Source: an uncultured Lachnospiraceae bacterium
GTDB taxonomy: Bacteria > Bacillota > Clostridia > Lachnospirales > Lachnospiraceae
Length of the DNA: 5,246 nucleotides
Reading direction: 5' to 3'
Assembly: GCA_934418055.1 (NCBI GenBank)
Contig: CAKRWX010000189.1
Span: forward strand, 1-5,246
Shown: positions 1-5,092 of the stretch, piece by piece
Layout of the letters: each line of letters begins with the position of its first letter
How positions within the stretch are numbered: the stretch's first letter is position 1
Notes under the pieces: generated by a model
What the model was told of the DNA's origin: nothing
The model's input: the letters and a program-made list of their open reading frames with translations, nothing else
Database searches by the model: none
Made by a program: the position numbers and the translations under genes

Positions 1-63
1 ACAATGCAGGAGAAGATTAACCGGACGCTGGTTACAGAAGCAAACCGAATGGCAGTTTATTAA
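1..63 (+). CDS. C-terminal end of an unidentified protein (partial)
   Basis: An open frame runs from the first base of the window to a TAA at 61-63 and encodes the last 20 residues of a protein (TMQEKINRTLVTEANRMAVY). The start lies outside the window. The stretch is mostly polar and probably helical. It carries no motif that identifies a family, so no function is proposed. It lies on the same strand as the arginase-like gene, 79 bases before that gene's preferred start, so the two could be cotranscribed. The call rests only on the open frame and its natural-looking composition. Confidence 0.5.
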   Translation, partial: TMQEKINRTLVTEANRMAVY

Positions 64-142
64 AATTATGTAGATGTGATTGAAGAAAAAATATGATATT
101 ATGTGAGTAACAAATCGAAAGTTGAAAGGAAGTGCTTACAGA

Positions 143-994
143 GTGAAAACAATTAGATTATTATACCCGGATCATGTCAGTGGTGGTTTAGACACCTATT
201 ATTTCGGCGCTAATTTGCTCCAGTATATTTTGCCAAAGAATCCCAATCAGCCAATTATCAAGGTAGATGTGCTGCCTCCTGATAACAGGGAAAAGCCTAT
301 AACGAACGGTATCTACGCCGAGGATGCGGTTCTGGCAGGAGTTCTGGATGCACAAAAGAAAATTGCAGCAGAAGCACCGGACAAAATCATTACTATAGGC
401 GGTAACTGCATGGTATCACTTGCTCCGTTTGATTATTTGCACGGAAAGTATGAGAATGTCGGAATCATCTGGATTGATGCACACCCGGATGTATCCACAA
501 TAAATGATGGCTATCCAAATGCCCATGCAATGGTGCTTGGCAGTCTTATGGGAGAGGGCGCAACACAGCTTACTTCACAAATGAGAAACCCGGTGTTCAA
601 ACCGGATGAAATCCTGTATGTCGGATTGCAGCCACTCCATGATTATCAAGAAGCATTTTTGAAAAAAGCGGGCGTTGATTACAAAGTGCAGGATCAGGCA
701 TTTGTGACTGACGAGGAAATCCAAGCCTTTATGACCCGGTTTGACCATATCCTTGTACATTTTGACATTGATGTACTGGACGAACACTTCTTTCATTCGA
801 CGTATTTTGCAAATCCGGAGCTTGTCGGTGACGGTGCCGGTGGAGGAAAGATGACGATGGAGAAGCTGTCGGAAGTGCTTCATTTGATTACAGAAAACAG
901 CGATGTTGTCGGTTTTACTGTTGCTGAGTATTTGCCGTTTGATGAGCATCGGCTGAATAAGATACTTTCGGAGATAAATATTTTCACAGACTGA
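143..994 (+). CDS. Arginase/agmatinase-family protein (ureohydrolase fold), Cys in place of the first metal-ligand His
   Basis: This is a complete cytoplasmic protein of the arginase/agmatinase/formiminoglutamase superfamily, whose members hydrolyse guanidino or formimino groups at a binuclear Mn site. I prefer the GTG at 143 (283 residues), because AGGA at 127-130 lies about 12 bases upstream. The TTG at 122 would place that AGGA inside the gene. With the GTG start, the motifs are GGNC (86-89), WIDAHPD (D112, H114, D116), the substrate-side His of NAHAM (H129), FDIDVLD (D208, D210) and VAEY (E262). These match the family's metal and active-site blocks in order and spacing, and the length is normal. 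The oddity is the first block: classical enzymes have GGDH, whose His binds Mn, and here it is Asn-Cys. Whether the substrate is arginine, agmatine or something else cannot be told. There is no signal peptide. The family assignment is firm, the activity is not. Confidence 0.9.
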   Translation: MKTIRLLYPDHVSGGLDTYYFGANLLQYILPKNPNQPIIKVDVLPPDNREKPITNGIYAEDAVLAGVLDAQKKIAAEAPDKIITIGGNCMVSLAPFDYLHGKYENVGIIWIDAHPDVSTINDGYPNAHAMVLGSLMGEGATQLTSQMRNPVFKPDEILYVGLQPLHDYQEAFLKKAGVDYKVQDQAFVTDEEIQAFMTRFDHILVHFDIDVLDEHFFHSTYFANPELVGDGAGGGKMTMEKLSEVLHLITENSDVVGFTVAEYLPFDEHRLNKILSEINIFTD

Positions 995-1142
995 CAACTT
1001 CCAGTTTGTGGAATTACTCTTGAAAATAAGACATCGACTGAGTAAGAACCTTAGAGAAAAAACAGCGTAATAAAACAGGAATGCCGGGTTCCATTAAGAG
1101 CCTTGCATCCCTTATTATATCATTTACTATGAAGTATCTTTC
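995..1142. other. Convergent intergenic gap between the arginase-like gene and kptA
   Basis: These 148 bases separate two genes that point at each other. I found no ORF or RNA gene in them. The only structure worth naming is a stem at 1078-1111, listed separately, that could end transcription of the minus-strand genes. A short TTCCA/TGGAA inverted repeat at 999-1013 follows the plus-strand stop but has no T-run, so it is not a convincing terminator for the arginase-like gene. Confidence 0.6.
1069..1111 (-). terminator. Possible intrinsic terminator after kptA
   Basis: On the minus strand, GGGATGC (1111-1105) can pair with GCATTCC (1084-1078) over 7 bp with one G-U pair. An inner GG/CC pair is possible inside the 20-base loop. 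The stem is followed directly by TGTTTTATTA (1077-1068). It begins 31 bases after the kptA stop, a sensible place for the end of the operon. The large loop and interrupted T-run make it weaker than a textbook terminator. Confidence 0.35.
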
Positions 1143-1679
1143 TTATAGAATACTCAAATACTGTACAGGCACTTCTTTGATCAGCCATACCCCATTTACC
1201 GACAGATAAAACTGATAACCATCTTCCGCCATCTGCTTTGCATTTACCCGGTATACAACCGGCTTCCCGTGCCGGCTCCCGACTGTTTTCGCAGTTTCAT
1301 AATCTTTTGACAGATGCACATACAGCCTGGATTTCGGAATCAATCCAATCTTATTGATGGATTCCACATACTTCTCTCCTGTTCCATGCCATAAAACATC
1401 CGGTGGGTTCTTTTGCTCCAGTTCCACATCCACCTGAATGGAATGCCCCTGGTTTGCCCGGATCAGTGTTTTATCCTCATTGAAAGAATACCGCTGCTTG
1501 GAATCCGTCCGTACAATTTCTTCCAGCATCTGCATGTCAAATGGTCTGCTCTTCGCTATCCCGGCAATCAGATCTTCCGCACGGGCCCATCCGTGTTCAT
1601 CCAGCTTAATGTCAATGTTTTCCGGATGATGCCGCAAAATCAGTGATATGAACTTTCCAACATTGTTTTTCTGTCCCAT
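1143..1679 (-). CDS. kptA: RNA 2'-phosphotransferase, Tpt1/KptA family
   Basis: KptA/Tpt1 enzymes remove an internal RNA 2'-phosphate. They transfer it to NAD+ via an ADP-ribosylated intermediate and release ADP-ribose 1'',2''-cyclic phosphate and nicotinamide. In yeast this finishes tRNA splicing; the bacterial role is not settled. The 178-residue protein is full length for the family and both domains are present. The N-terminal winged-helix part carries LRHHPE (R16, H17), KQRYSF (R63) and RANQGHS (74-80). The C-terminal ADP-ribosyltransferase-like part carries LWHGT (96-100), SRLYVHLS (R118, H122), VVYRV and NGVWL (162-166). R16, H17, R63 and R118 correspond to the four Arg/His residues known to be essential in yeast Tpt1 (Arg23, His24, Arg71, Arg138), so it should be active. 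The ATG follows GGGAGG (1691-1696) by 11 bases. It is the last gene of the minus-strand cluster, 21 bases after the preceding stop. Confidence 0.95.
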   Translation of the reverse strand: MGQKNNVGKFISLILRHHPENIDIKLDEHGWARAEDLIAGIAKSRPFDMQMLEEIVRTDSKQRYSFNEDKTLIRANQGHSIQVDVELEQKNPPDVLWHGTGEKYVESINKIGLIPKSRLYVHLSKDYETAKTVGSRHGKPVVYRVNAKQMAEDGYQFYLSVNGVWLIKEVPVQYLSIL

Positions 1680-1700
1680 GCTGTCACCACCCTCCCGGCT

Positions 1701-2000
1701 TTATACGTTTAATGCATCATAAATATCATTAACGTTGTAATCCGGAGCAAAGTCCTGGGATACATCCATAATTTCCTGAATAAGTGGAATATCTGTCTCC
1801 CCTAGTTCATCCGCTATTTCCTCTGCGGAGGAGAATTTCTGCATTTTTACGCAGACCTGCTTAATTAACTGCATGGTGCTTCCCATTGCTACGCCTTCCT
1901 TATATAATTCCCTGTATGTTTCTCCGTATCCTTCTCCGTGCGCTCTCTCATAAGCTTCCCGATACGATTGAAATCGCATCATTCCGAATTCACTATACAT
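1701..2000 (-). CDS. 99-residue protein with a Lachnospiraceae-type helical C-terminal tail
   Basis: This small protein is of unknown function. I chose the ATG at 2000 because AAGGA (2011-2015) lies 10 bases upstream. That ATG overlaps the stop of the preceding gene A by 8 bases (ATGTATAG), a layout typical of translational coupling. An upstream in-frame ATG at 2036 would add 12 residues but overlaps A further. Residues 11-42 are rich in Tyr, Glu, Arg and Gly (SYREAYERAHGEGYGETYRE). Residues 45-99 (LIKQVCVKMQKFSSAEEIADEL... FAPDYNVNDIYDAL) resemble the tail I associate with Rpn-type PD-(D/E)XK proteins and other hypothetical proteins of clostridia. Here that tail stands without any nuclease domain. 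It could be a detached domain or a partner of A. The family resemblance is from memory and unverified. Confidence 0.7.
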   Translation of the reverse strand: MYSEFGMMRFQSYREAYERAHGEGYGETYRELYKEGVAMGSTMQLIKQVCVKMQKFSSAEEIADELGETDIPLIQEIMDVSQDFAPDYNVNDIYDALNV

Positions 2001-2667
2001 TTTCAGACTTTCCTTTCTTCTGACCGGGCTCTCCAAAAACTTTCTTCAAGATAGCCGGTTCTCCTGTCTTCCGGTACTCCTTTTCAACCGCCTTATATTC
2101 CTTCGGCGTCAGTTTCAGCGGCTTTTTTATCATGTGGGAAAGCCCGTAGATATCCGCCTTGGTGGTACGGGGAACAATCTCCGCGATTTCCGTCAGGGAA
2201 TAGCCCTTCTTAATCATATTGGTACACACCTCCGCGCATACCATCGTGGTCTTGTCTTTCGCAACCAGATCCAGAAAGTGTTTCTTTGTCTCCCAGACCT
2301 CAACTTCACGGGCATACCGTAATGCTTTCTCGACACGGAGAATGGGGTCTTCCGTATTCTTGATTCCCTTCACCCATTCCAAGCGTTTCTTCTCAAAAAC
2401 ATCCATGGTAAGTCCCTGATACGTGCCGTCTTTGATATCATGCAGTATGTGCTCATATGATCTGTCACCCCACATAGTCAGACAAAAGCAGCGATCCAGA
2501 ACCGGTGTACACAATACCCGGAGCAGATAATCCGGGGACGGGTCCGCATACACGGTTGCGCCATCAAGGGCATTCATTGAAAAACTCTCCTCGGAAAGCA
2601 TATCATCAAGCATATCCTGCAATTCCGTCATCTCATCGGCATCCATATATACGTAATTTTCTCCCAT
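1993..2667 (-). CDS. Unknown protein A, paralogue of the protein at 4144-4788
   Basis: This is a 224-residue soluble protein that I do not recognise. It aligns without gaps to protein B over 214 residues, with about 103 identities (48%) by hand count. Shared blocks are ENYVY (3-7), ADP..YLL (41-49), VL.TPV..RC (51-60), WG (66-67), DIKDG (77-81), FE.KR..WVK (91-100), REV..WE.K.H (120-130), VC.NMI..G.SLT.I...VP (147-166), DIYGLS (172-177) and EYR.TG.P..LK.VFGE (197-213). The SLTEIAEIVP segment has the look of a small helix-turn-helix. The last ten residues, rich in Lys and Gly, are absent from B. No signal peptide or membrane segment is visible. The ATG follows AGGAG (2675-2679) by 7 bases. The stop overlaps the start of the 99-residue gene, so the two are probably coupled. 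Confidence 0.85.
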   Translation of the reverse strand: MGENYVYMDADEMTELQDMLDDMLSEESFSMNALDGATVYADPSPDYLLRVLCTPVLDRCFCLTMWGDRSYEHILHDIKDGTYQGLTMDVFEKKRLEWVKGIKNTEDPILRVEKALRYAREVEVWETKKHFLDLVAKDKTTMVCAEVCTNMIKKGYSLTEIAEIVPRTTKADIYGLSHMIKKPLKLTPKEYKAVEKEYRKTGEPAILKKVFGEPGQKKGKSENV

Positions 2668-2688
2668 AGCTTGTCTCCTTTCGATGCT

Positions 2689-2850
2689 TTACGCTCCCAT
2701 TACCCGCTTAAATACCTTGAAATTCGTATCATCCCGCGGCGGGTAATACACAGCAAATGTTTCCCATTCCTTCCTCTTCCGTTCATTTCGGTACTGTCTG
2801 GAACTGTAAAAACAGCTACGGAATCGTTCCCGCAGCCCAGTACCTGACAT
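2689..2850 (-). CDS. Small basic 53-residue ORF
   Basis: This short frame fills most of an otherwise empty 230-base gap between the 105-residue gene and gene A, on the same strand. The product starts MSGTGLRERF, is strongly basic in its first half (residues 21-29 RNERKRKEW) and ends in an aromatic/basic stretch (FAVYYPP, then FKVFKRVMGA). The stop lies 21 bases before gene A, which fits the cluster's spacing. GAGG (2857-2860) is 6 bases before the ATG and is only a modest ribosome binding site. The in-frame stop just upstream limits any extension. I recognise no family. It could be a real small protein or the remnant of a longer gene. Confidence 0.5.
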   Translation of the reverse strand: MSGTGLRERFRSCFYSSRQYRNERKRKEWETFAVYYPPRDDTNFKVFKRVMGA

Positions 2851-2897
2851 TGTCTGCCTCACATGCCATCATCACGAAAATACTCATTTACCGTATG

Positions 2898-3215
2898 TTA
2901 CAGTAAAATCATATCCACCTCTGATACGCATGATGCATCCAGCTCAAATTCATAAACGCTGTTCTTTGTTCTGATTGTCAATGAACCATCTTCCACCTGG
3001 ATACTTCCGTAGGTTGTATGCAGATATTTGCCCGGACATTTGCTTGCCGGACTCGTAAAGAAATAAACCTGATACTTCTCATACCGGCTGTCGGATTTAT
3101 AGACCATGATCAGTCCGGGCTGATTCATATACAGTATCCGCCAATCCGTGTATTTCCGTCCCTGTTTATCTTCCGCTTTGCGTAGGATTCCCAATGCCGA
3201 CTGATCCAAATGCAT
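2898..3215 (-). CDS. Unknown 105-residue protein
   Basis: This is a complete small soluble protein of no family I recognise. Alternating hydrophobic and polar stretches (WRILYM, GLIMVYK, KYQVYFF, GSIQVEDGSLTIRT, VYEFELD) suggest a mostly beta fold, such as a small sandwich or barrel. It has two cysteines (C60, C96) and no signal peptide or membrane segment. The ATG at 3215 lies 8 bases after a good AGGAG (3224-3228). A second ATG at 3220 is out of frame. The gene begins 20 bases after the stop of the zinc-ribbon-like gene, so the two are surely cotranscribed and possibly functionally paired. Confidence 0.75.
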   Translation of the reverse strand: MHLDQSALGILRKAEDKQGRKYTDWRILYMNQPGLIMVYKSDSRYEKYQVYFFTSPASKCPGKYLHTTYGSIQVEDGSLTIRTKNSVYEFELDASCVSEVDMILL

Positions 3216-3235
3216 CTCATCAACTCCTTATCTTA

Positions 3236-3532
3236 TCACACGGGTATTTCACCGATCGCTGTAATAAAATCCTGATCTCTGTATCCGACCTCGTCGAATT
3301 TCCGCAGCCCGGCTTCCAATTCAAATACGTGACCGCAGCAACAGCACTTAAGCTTTCGCGTAACAACAATCCCCGGCTCGCCCAGAAATAACTCCAAGGA
3401 TGATTTTCCCTCACTGGCTGCCACATACGCATCCATCTTCGCCTGTTCCTCATTCTTCAGCTGGATATGCCACCAATTATGTTCCTCATGGCACTTGGGA
3501 TACGGCGGGTTGATTTTATAAAGCCTTCCCAT
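3236..3532 (-). CDS. Small zinc-ribbon-like protein of unknown role
   Basis: This 98-residue protein has two candidate metal-binding knuckles. The first is C14-H15 with H18 (YPKCHEEHNWW). The second is a run of four cysteines, C63-C66, followed by GHVFEL, giving a CxxCGH pattern as in zinc ribbons and rubredoxin-like knuckles. The segment between them is acidic and helical. The role is unknown; nucleic-acid or protein binding through a zinc site would be typical, but this is inference. The ATG follows AGGAG (3541-3545) by 8 bases, within a 13-nt leader identical to the one in front of gene A. The stop is 20 bases before the 105-residue gene. It lies just downstream of the broken RhuM gene. 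Confidence 0.75.
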   Translation of the reverse strand: MGRLYKINPPYPKCHEEHNWWHIQLKNEEQAKMDAYVAASEGKSSLELFLGEPGIVVTRKLKCCCCGHVFELEAGLRKFDEVGYRDQDFITAIGEIPV

Positions 3533-3557
3533 AGTCTGGTCTCCTTTCGATTTTCAC

Positions 3558-4141
3558 TCACTTTGAATTCTTTGCAAATCTTAACAGCATTTTCGCTATC
3601 TCATTCTTTGTAATCTCCGAAATCAGAGAGAGAATTTTAATATCTTCCTCTGTTAATTCATCGTGATAAAACACAAGGCATCCGTATACAGATTTACAGC
3701 TCTTAATATGTCTGCTTCCTCAACATTCAAAGTGCATGCCAGCATCCTGGTCTGGATATCAATTGTTTTCTGTAGAGCAGCTAATCGTTTTTCGTTGATT
3801 GCATACCCTTGAATAATGTACTGTTTCAAAACATTGTTCGCCCATCTTCTAAACGCGATACCACGTTTTGAATTTACTCGGTATCCTACAGAAAGAATCA
3901 TATCCAAATTATATATTTTAGGTTTTCTGCCACCTGTACTTTTGTCGGAAAATCCGACAGAAGTTTCGTCAAGTTCTCCGGAAGACAAAATATTTGATAT
4001 GTGTTCACTGATTGTGGCATGTTTAACTTCAAAGAGAATTTCCATTTGCTTCTGTGTCAACCAAACTGTTTCCTGTTCCGGGCTTATCTGAACTTCTATA
4101 TTCACTTCGCCGTCTGTAAATAAAACTAACTCATTTTTCAT
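3558..4141 (-). pseudogene. RhuM-family protein, reading frame broken by an apparent one-base shift
   Basis: The intact frame (4141-3653) encodes 162 residues with a clear RhuM-family N-terminal half. It contains ETVWLTQKQMEILFEV (24-39), ISEHISNIL...GELDE (45-59), IYNLDMILSVGYRVNSKRG (77-94), FRRWANNVLKQYIIQGYAIN (97-116) and LNVEEADILRAVNLYTDAL (138-156). It then ends after four more residues. Family members I recall are around 300 residues. In the -1 frame, coding continues from 3668 to a TGA at 3558-3560 for 36 codons (YHDELTEEDIK... then RFAKNSK), a natural-looking helical tail. The frames meet at a run of four T's on the coding strand (3671-3668). One extra T, or a -1 slip there, would give a single protein of 194 residues. 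GGAG (4152-4155) precedes the ATG, which sits 2 bases after the stop of gene B. RhuM proteins occur in pathogenicity islands and accessory regions; the biochemical role is uncertain. The alternative is a genuine short 162-residue protein. Confidence 0.75.
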
Positions 4142-4143
4142 TT

Positions 4144-4788
4144 CTATTCTTCTCCGAACACTTCCTTTAATACCTTTGGCTTCCCGGTCCTGCGGTATTC
4201 CTGTTCCACTTCGGTCCGCTCCTCCTGAGTCAGTTCCATCGATAAATCTAGCATCAGGGAAAGACCGTAGATATCCGATTTATCGACCCACGGCACAGCC
4301 TGAGAAATCTGAGTAAGTGAGAAGCCGTGAGTGATCATATTCTGGCACACTTGCATATAAACCAGTACATTTTTCTGTCTGGAAACCAGATTTTGCAGAT
4401 GCAGTTTAATTTCCCAATCATTGACCTCACGACCATACTTAATCGCTTTCACAATACGAAGCATCGGATGATCGGTCTCGCGGATTTCTTTCACCCATTT
4501 CTCACGCTTTTCCTCAAATTCTTCCATGGACATATCCATAAATTTGCCATCCTTAATGTCCGTGATGATATCCGGATACTTCTTGCTTCCCCAGATATCC
4601 AGATATGAGCAGCGGGCTTCTACCGGAGTGAACAGCACCTCCAGCAGATACTCCAAATCGGGATCCGCGTCCACTCTTGAACCGAGCCCCAACCCGATAT
4701 CATAGCTTTCTTTGGAGATCAGTTCTTCCAATGTGTCGTGCAAATCAAACATATCATGAGTGTCTGGATAAACATAATTTTCCATCAT
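4144..4788 (-). CDS. Unknown protein B, paralogue of protein A
   Basis: This 214-residue soluble protein is the first clear gene of the minus-strand cluster. It matches protein A end to end without gaps (about 48% identity by hand count), so both belong to one family that I cannot name. It is acidic in its first third and middle. Like A it carries VCQNMITHGFSLTQISQAVP (147-166), an HTH-like stretch, and DIYGLS (172-177). It ends at VFGEE, ten residues before A does. The ATG at 4788 follows AAGGAG (4797-4802) by 8 bases; the next codon is also ATG and could serve. The RhuM-family gene starts 2 bases after its stop, so translation is probably coupled. No enzymatic motif is evident. Confidence 0.85.
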   Translation of the reverse strand: MMENYVYPDTHDMFDLHDTLEELISKESYDIGLGLGSRVDADPDLEYLLEVLFTPVEARCSYLDIWGSKKYPDIITDIKDGKFMDMSMEEFEEKREKWVKEIRETDHPMLRIVKAIKYGREVNDWEIKLHLQNLVSRQKNVLVYMQVCQNMITHGFSLTQISQAVPWVDKSDIYGLSLMLDLSMELTQEERTEVEQEYRRTGKPKVLKEVFGEE

Positions 4789-4874
4789 ATGAATTTCTCC
4801 TTTCTTCCAAACAACGGTTTTTCTTCCGTCTTCGTTGTTACGGTTTCGTTTTCCAGTTCAATTTTTTCGTTGCA

Positions 4875-4904
4875 ACTATATCATTGTTGAATTCGGATTT
4901 CCAA
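4875..4904 (-). promoter_or_regulatory. Second, weaker promoter candidate close to gene B
   Basis: TATAGT (4880-4875) is preceded at 18 bases by TTGGAA (4904-4899) on the minus strand. The -10 region repeats the ATGATATAGT seen in the upstream candidate at 5047-5038. Transcription would start near 4868, giving a leader of about 80 bases that contains the AACAACG/CGTTGTT stem. The poor -35 keeps confidence low. Confidence 0.25.
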
Positions 4905-5018
4905 TTAACGGTTTCTGCGGATAACGTTTTGAGTCAAGTTTTCACTCAGACGCTCCTGCCTGAAATCATAAAGCGCTTTATCATAATTCCGGTACCGGTA
5001 TTCCGTTAATTTCAGCAT
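4905..5018 (-). CDS. Doubtful 37-residue ORF upstream of gene B
   Basis: An ATG at 5018 opens a frame that starts MLKLTEYRYRNYDKALYDFR and ends in VIRRNR. The same frame is open further upstream to about 5085, with a possible TTG start at 5066. The residue mix is natural-looking, with charged and Tyr residues and few rare codons. Against it, no ribosome binding site precedes the ATG, and the frame overlaps a good-looking promoter. After the TAA, the same frame meets another stop near 4885 and then stays open to a TGA overlapping the gene B start. It may be a decayed remnant of a gene that once preceded B, or chance. Confidence 0.25.
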   Translation of the reverse strand: MLKLTEYRYRNYDKALYDFRQERLSENLTQNVIRRNR

Positions 5019-5037
5019 TCGCCAAACCGTTGCCGCC

Positions 5038-5066
5038 ACTATATCATCAAGTTTTTTAAATTGCAA
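5038..5066 (-). promoter_or_regulatory. Candidate sigma-70-type promoter for the minus-strand cluster
   Basis: On the minus strand, TTGCAA (5066-5061) and TATAGT (5043-5038) are separated by exactly 17 bases, close to the -35/-10 consensus. Transcription would start near 5031 and leave about 240 bases of leader before gene B. It overlaps the doubtful 37-residue frame, which weakens one or the other. Confidence 0.45.
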
Positions 5067-5092
5067 GAGGGTATTTTCAGATAATCAGATGT

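Noticed and set aside
70..121. Promoter for the arginase-like gene
   Set aside because: TATGAT (92-97) and TATTAT (97-102) look like -10 boxes, but no -35 hexamer stands at 16-18 bases, so no promoter is called.
122..142. TTG at 122 as the start of the arginase-like gene
   Set aside because: The only good ribosome binding site (127-130) lies inside this extension and fits the GTG at 143 instead.
575..997. 140-codon minus-strand frame opposite the arginase-like gene
   Set aside because: It lies wholly antisense to a gene with recognised motifs, and its product has no family pattern or ribosome binding site.
999..1013. Terminator after the arginase-like gene
   Set aside because: The TTCCA/TGGAA stem is only 5 bp and is not followed by a T-run.
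3220..3453. 77-codon minus-strand frame within the zinc-ribbon-like gene
   Set aside because: It is an alternative frame of a gene that has a strong AGGAG and coherent motifs; this one has neither.
4677..5009. 110-codon plus-strand frame reaching into the upstream region of gene B
   Set aside because: It overlaps the N-terminus of gene B antisense, the product is low-complexity and Phe/Leu-rich, and no ribosome binding site was seen.
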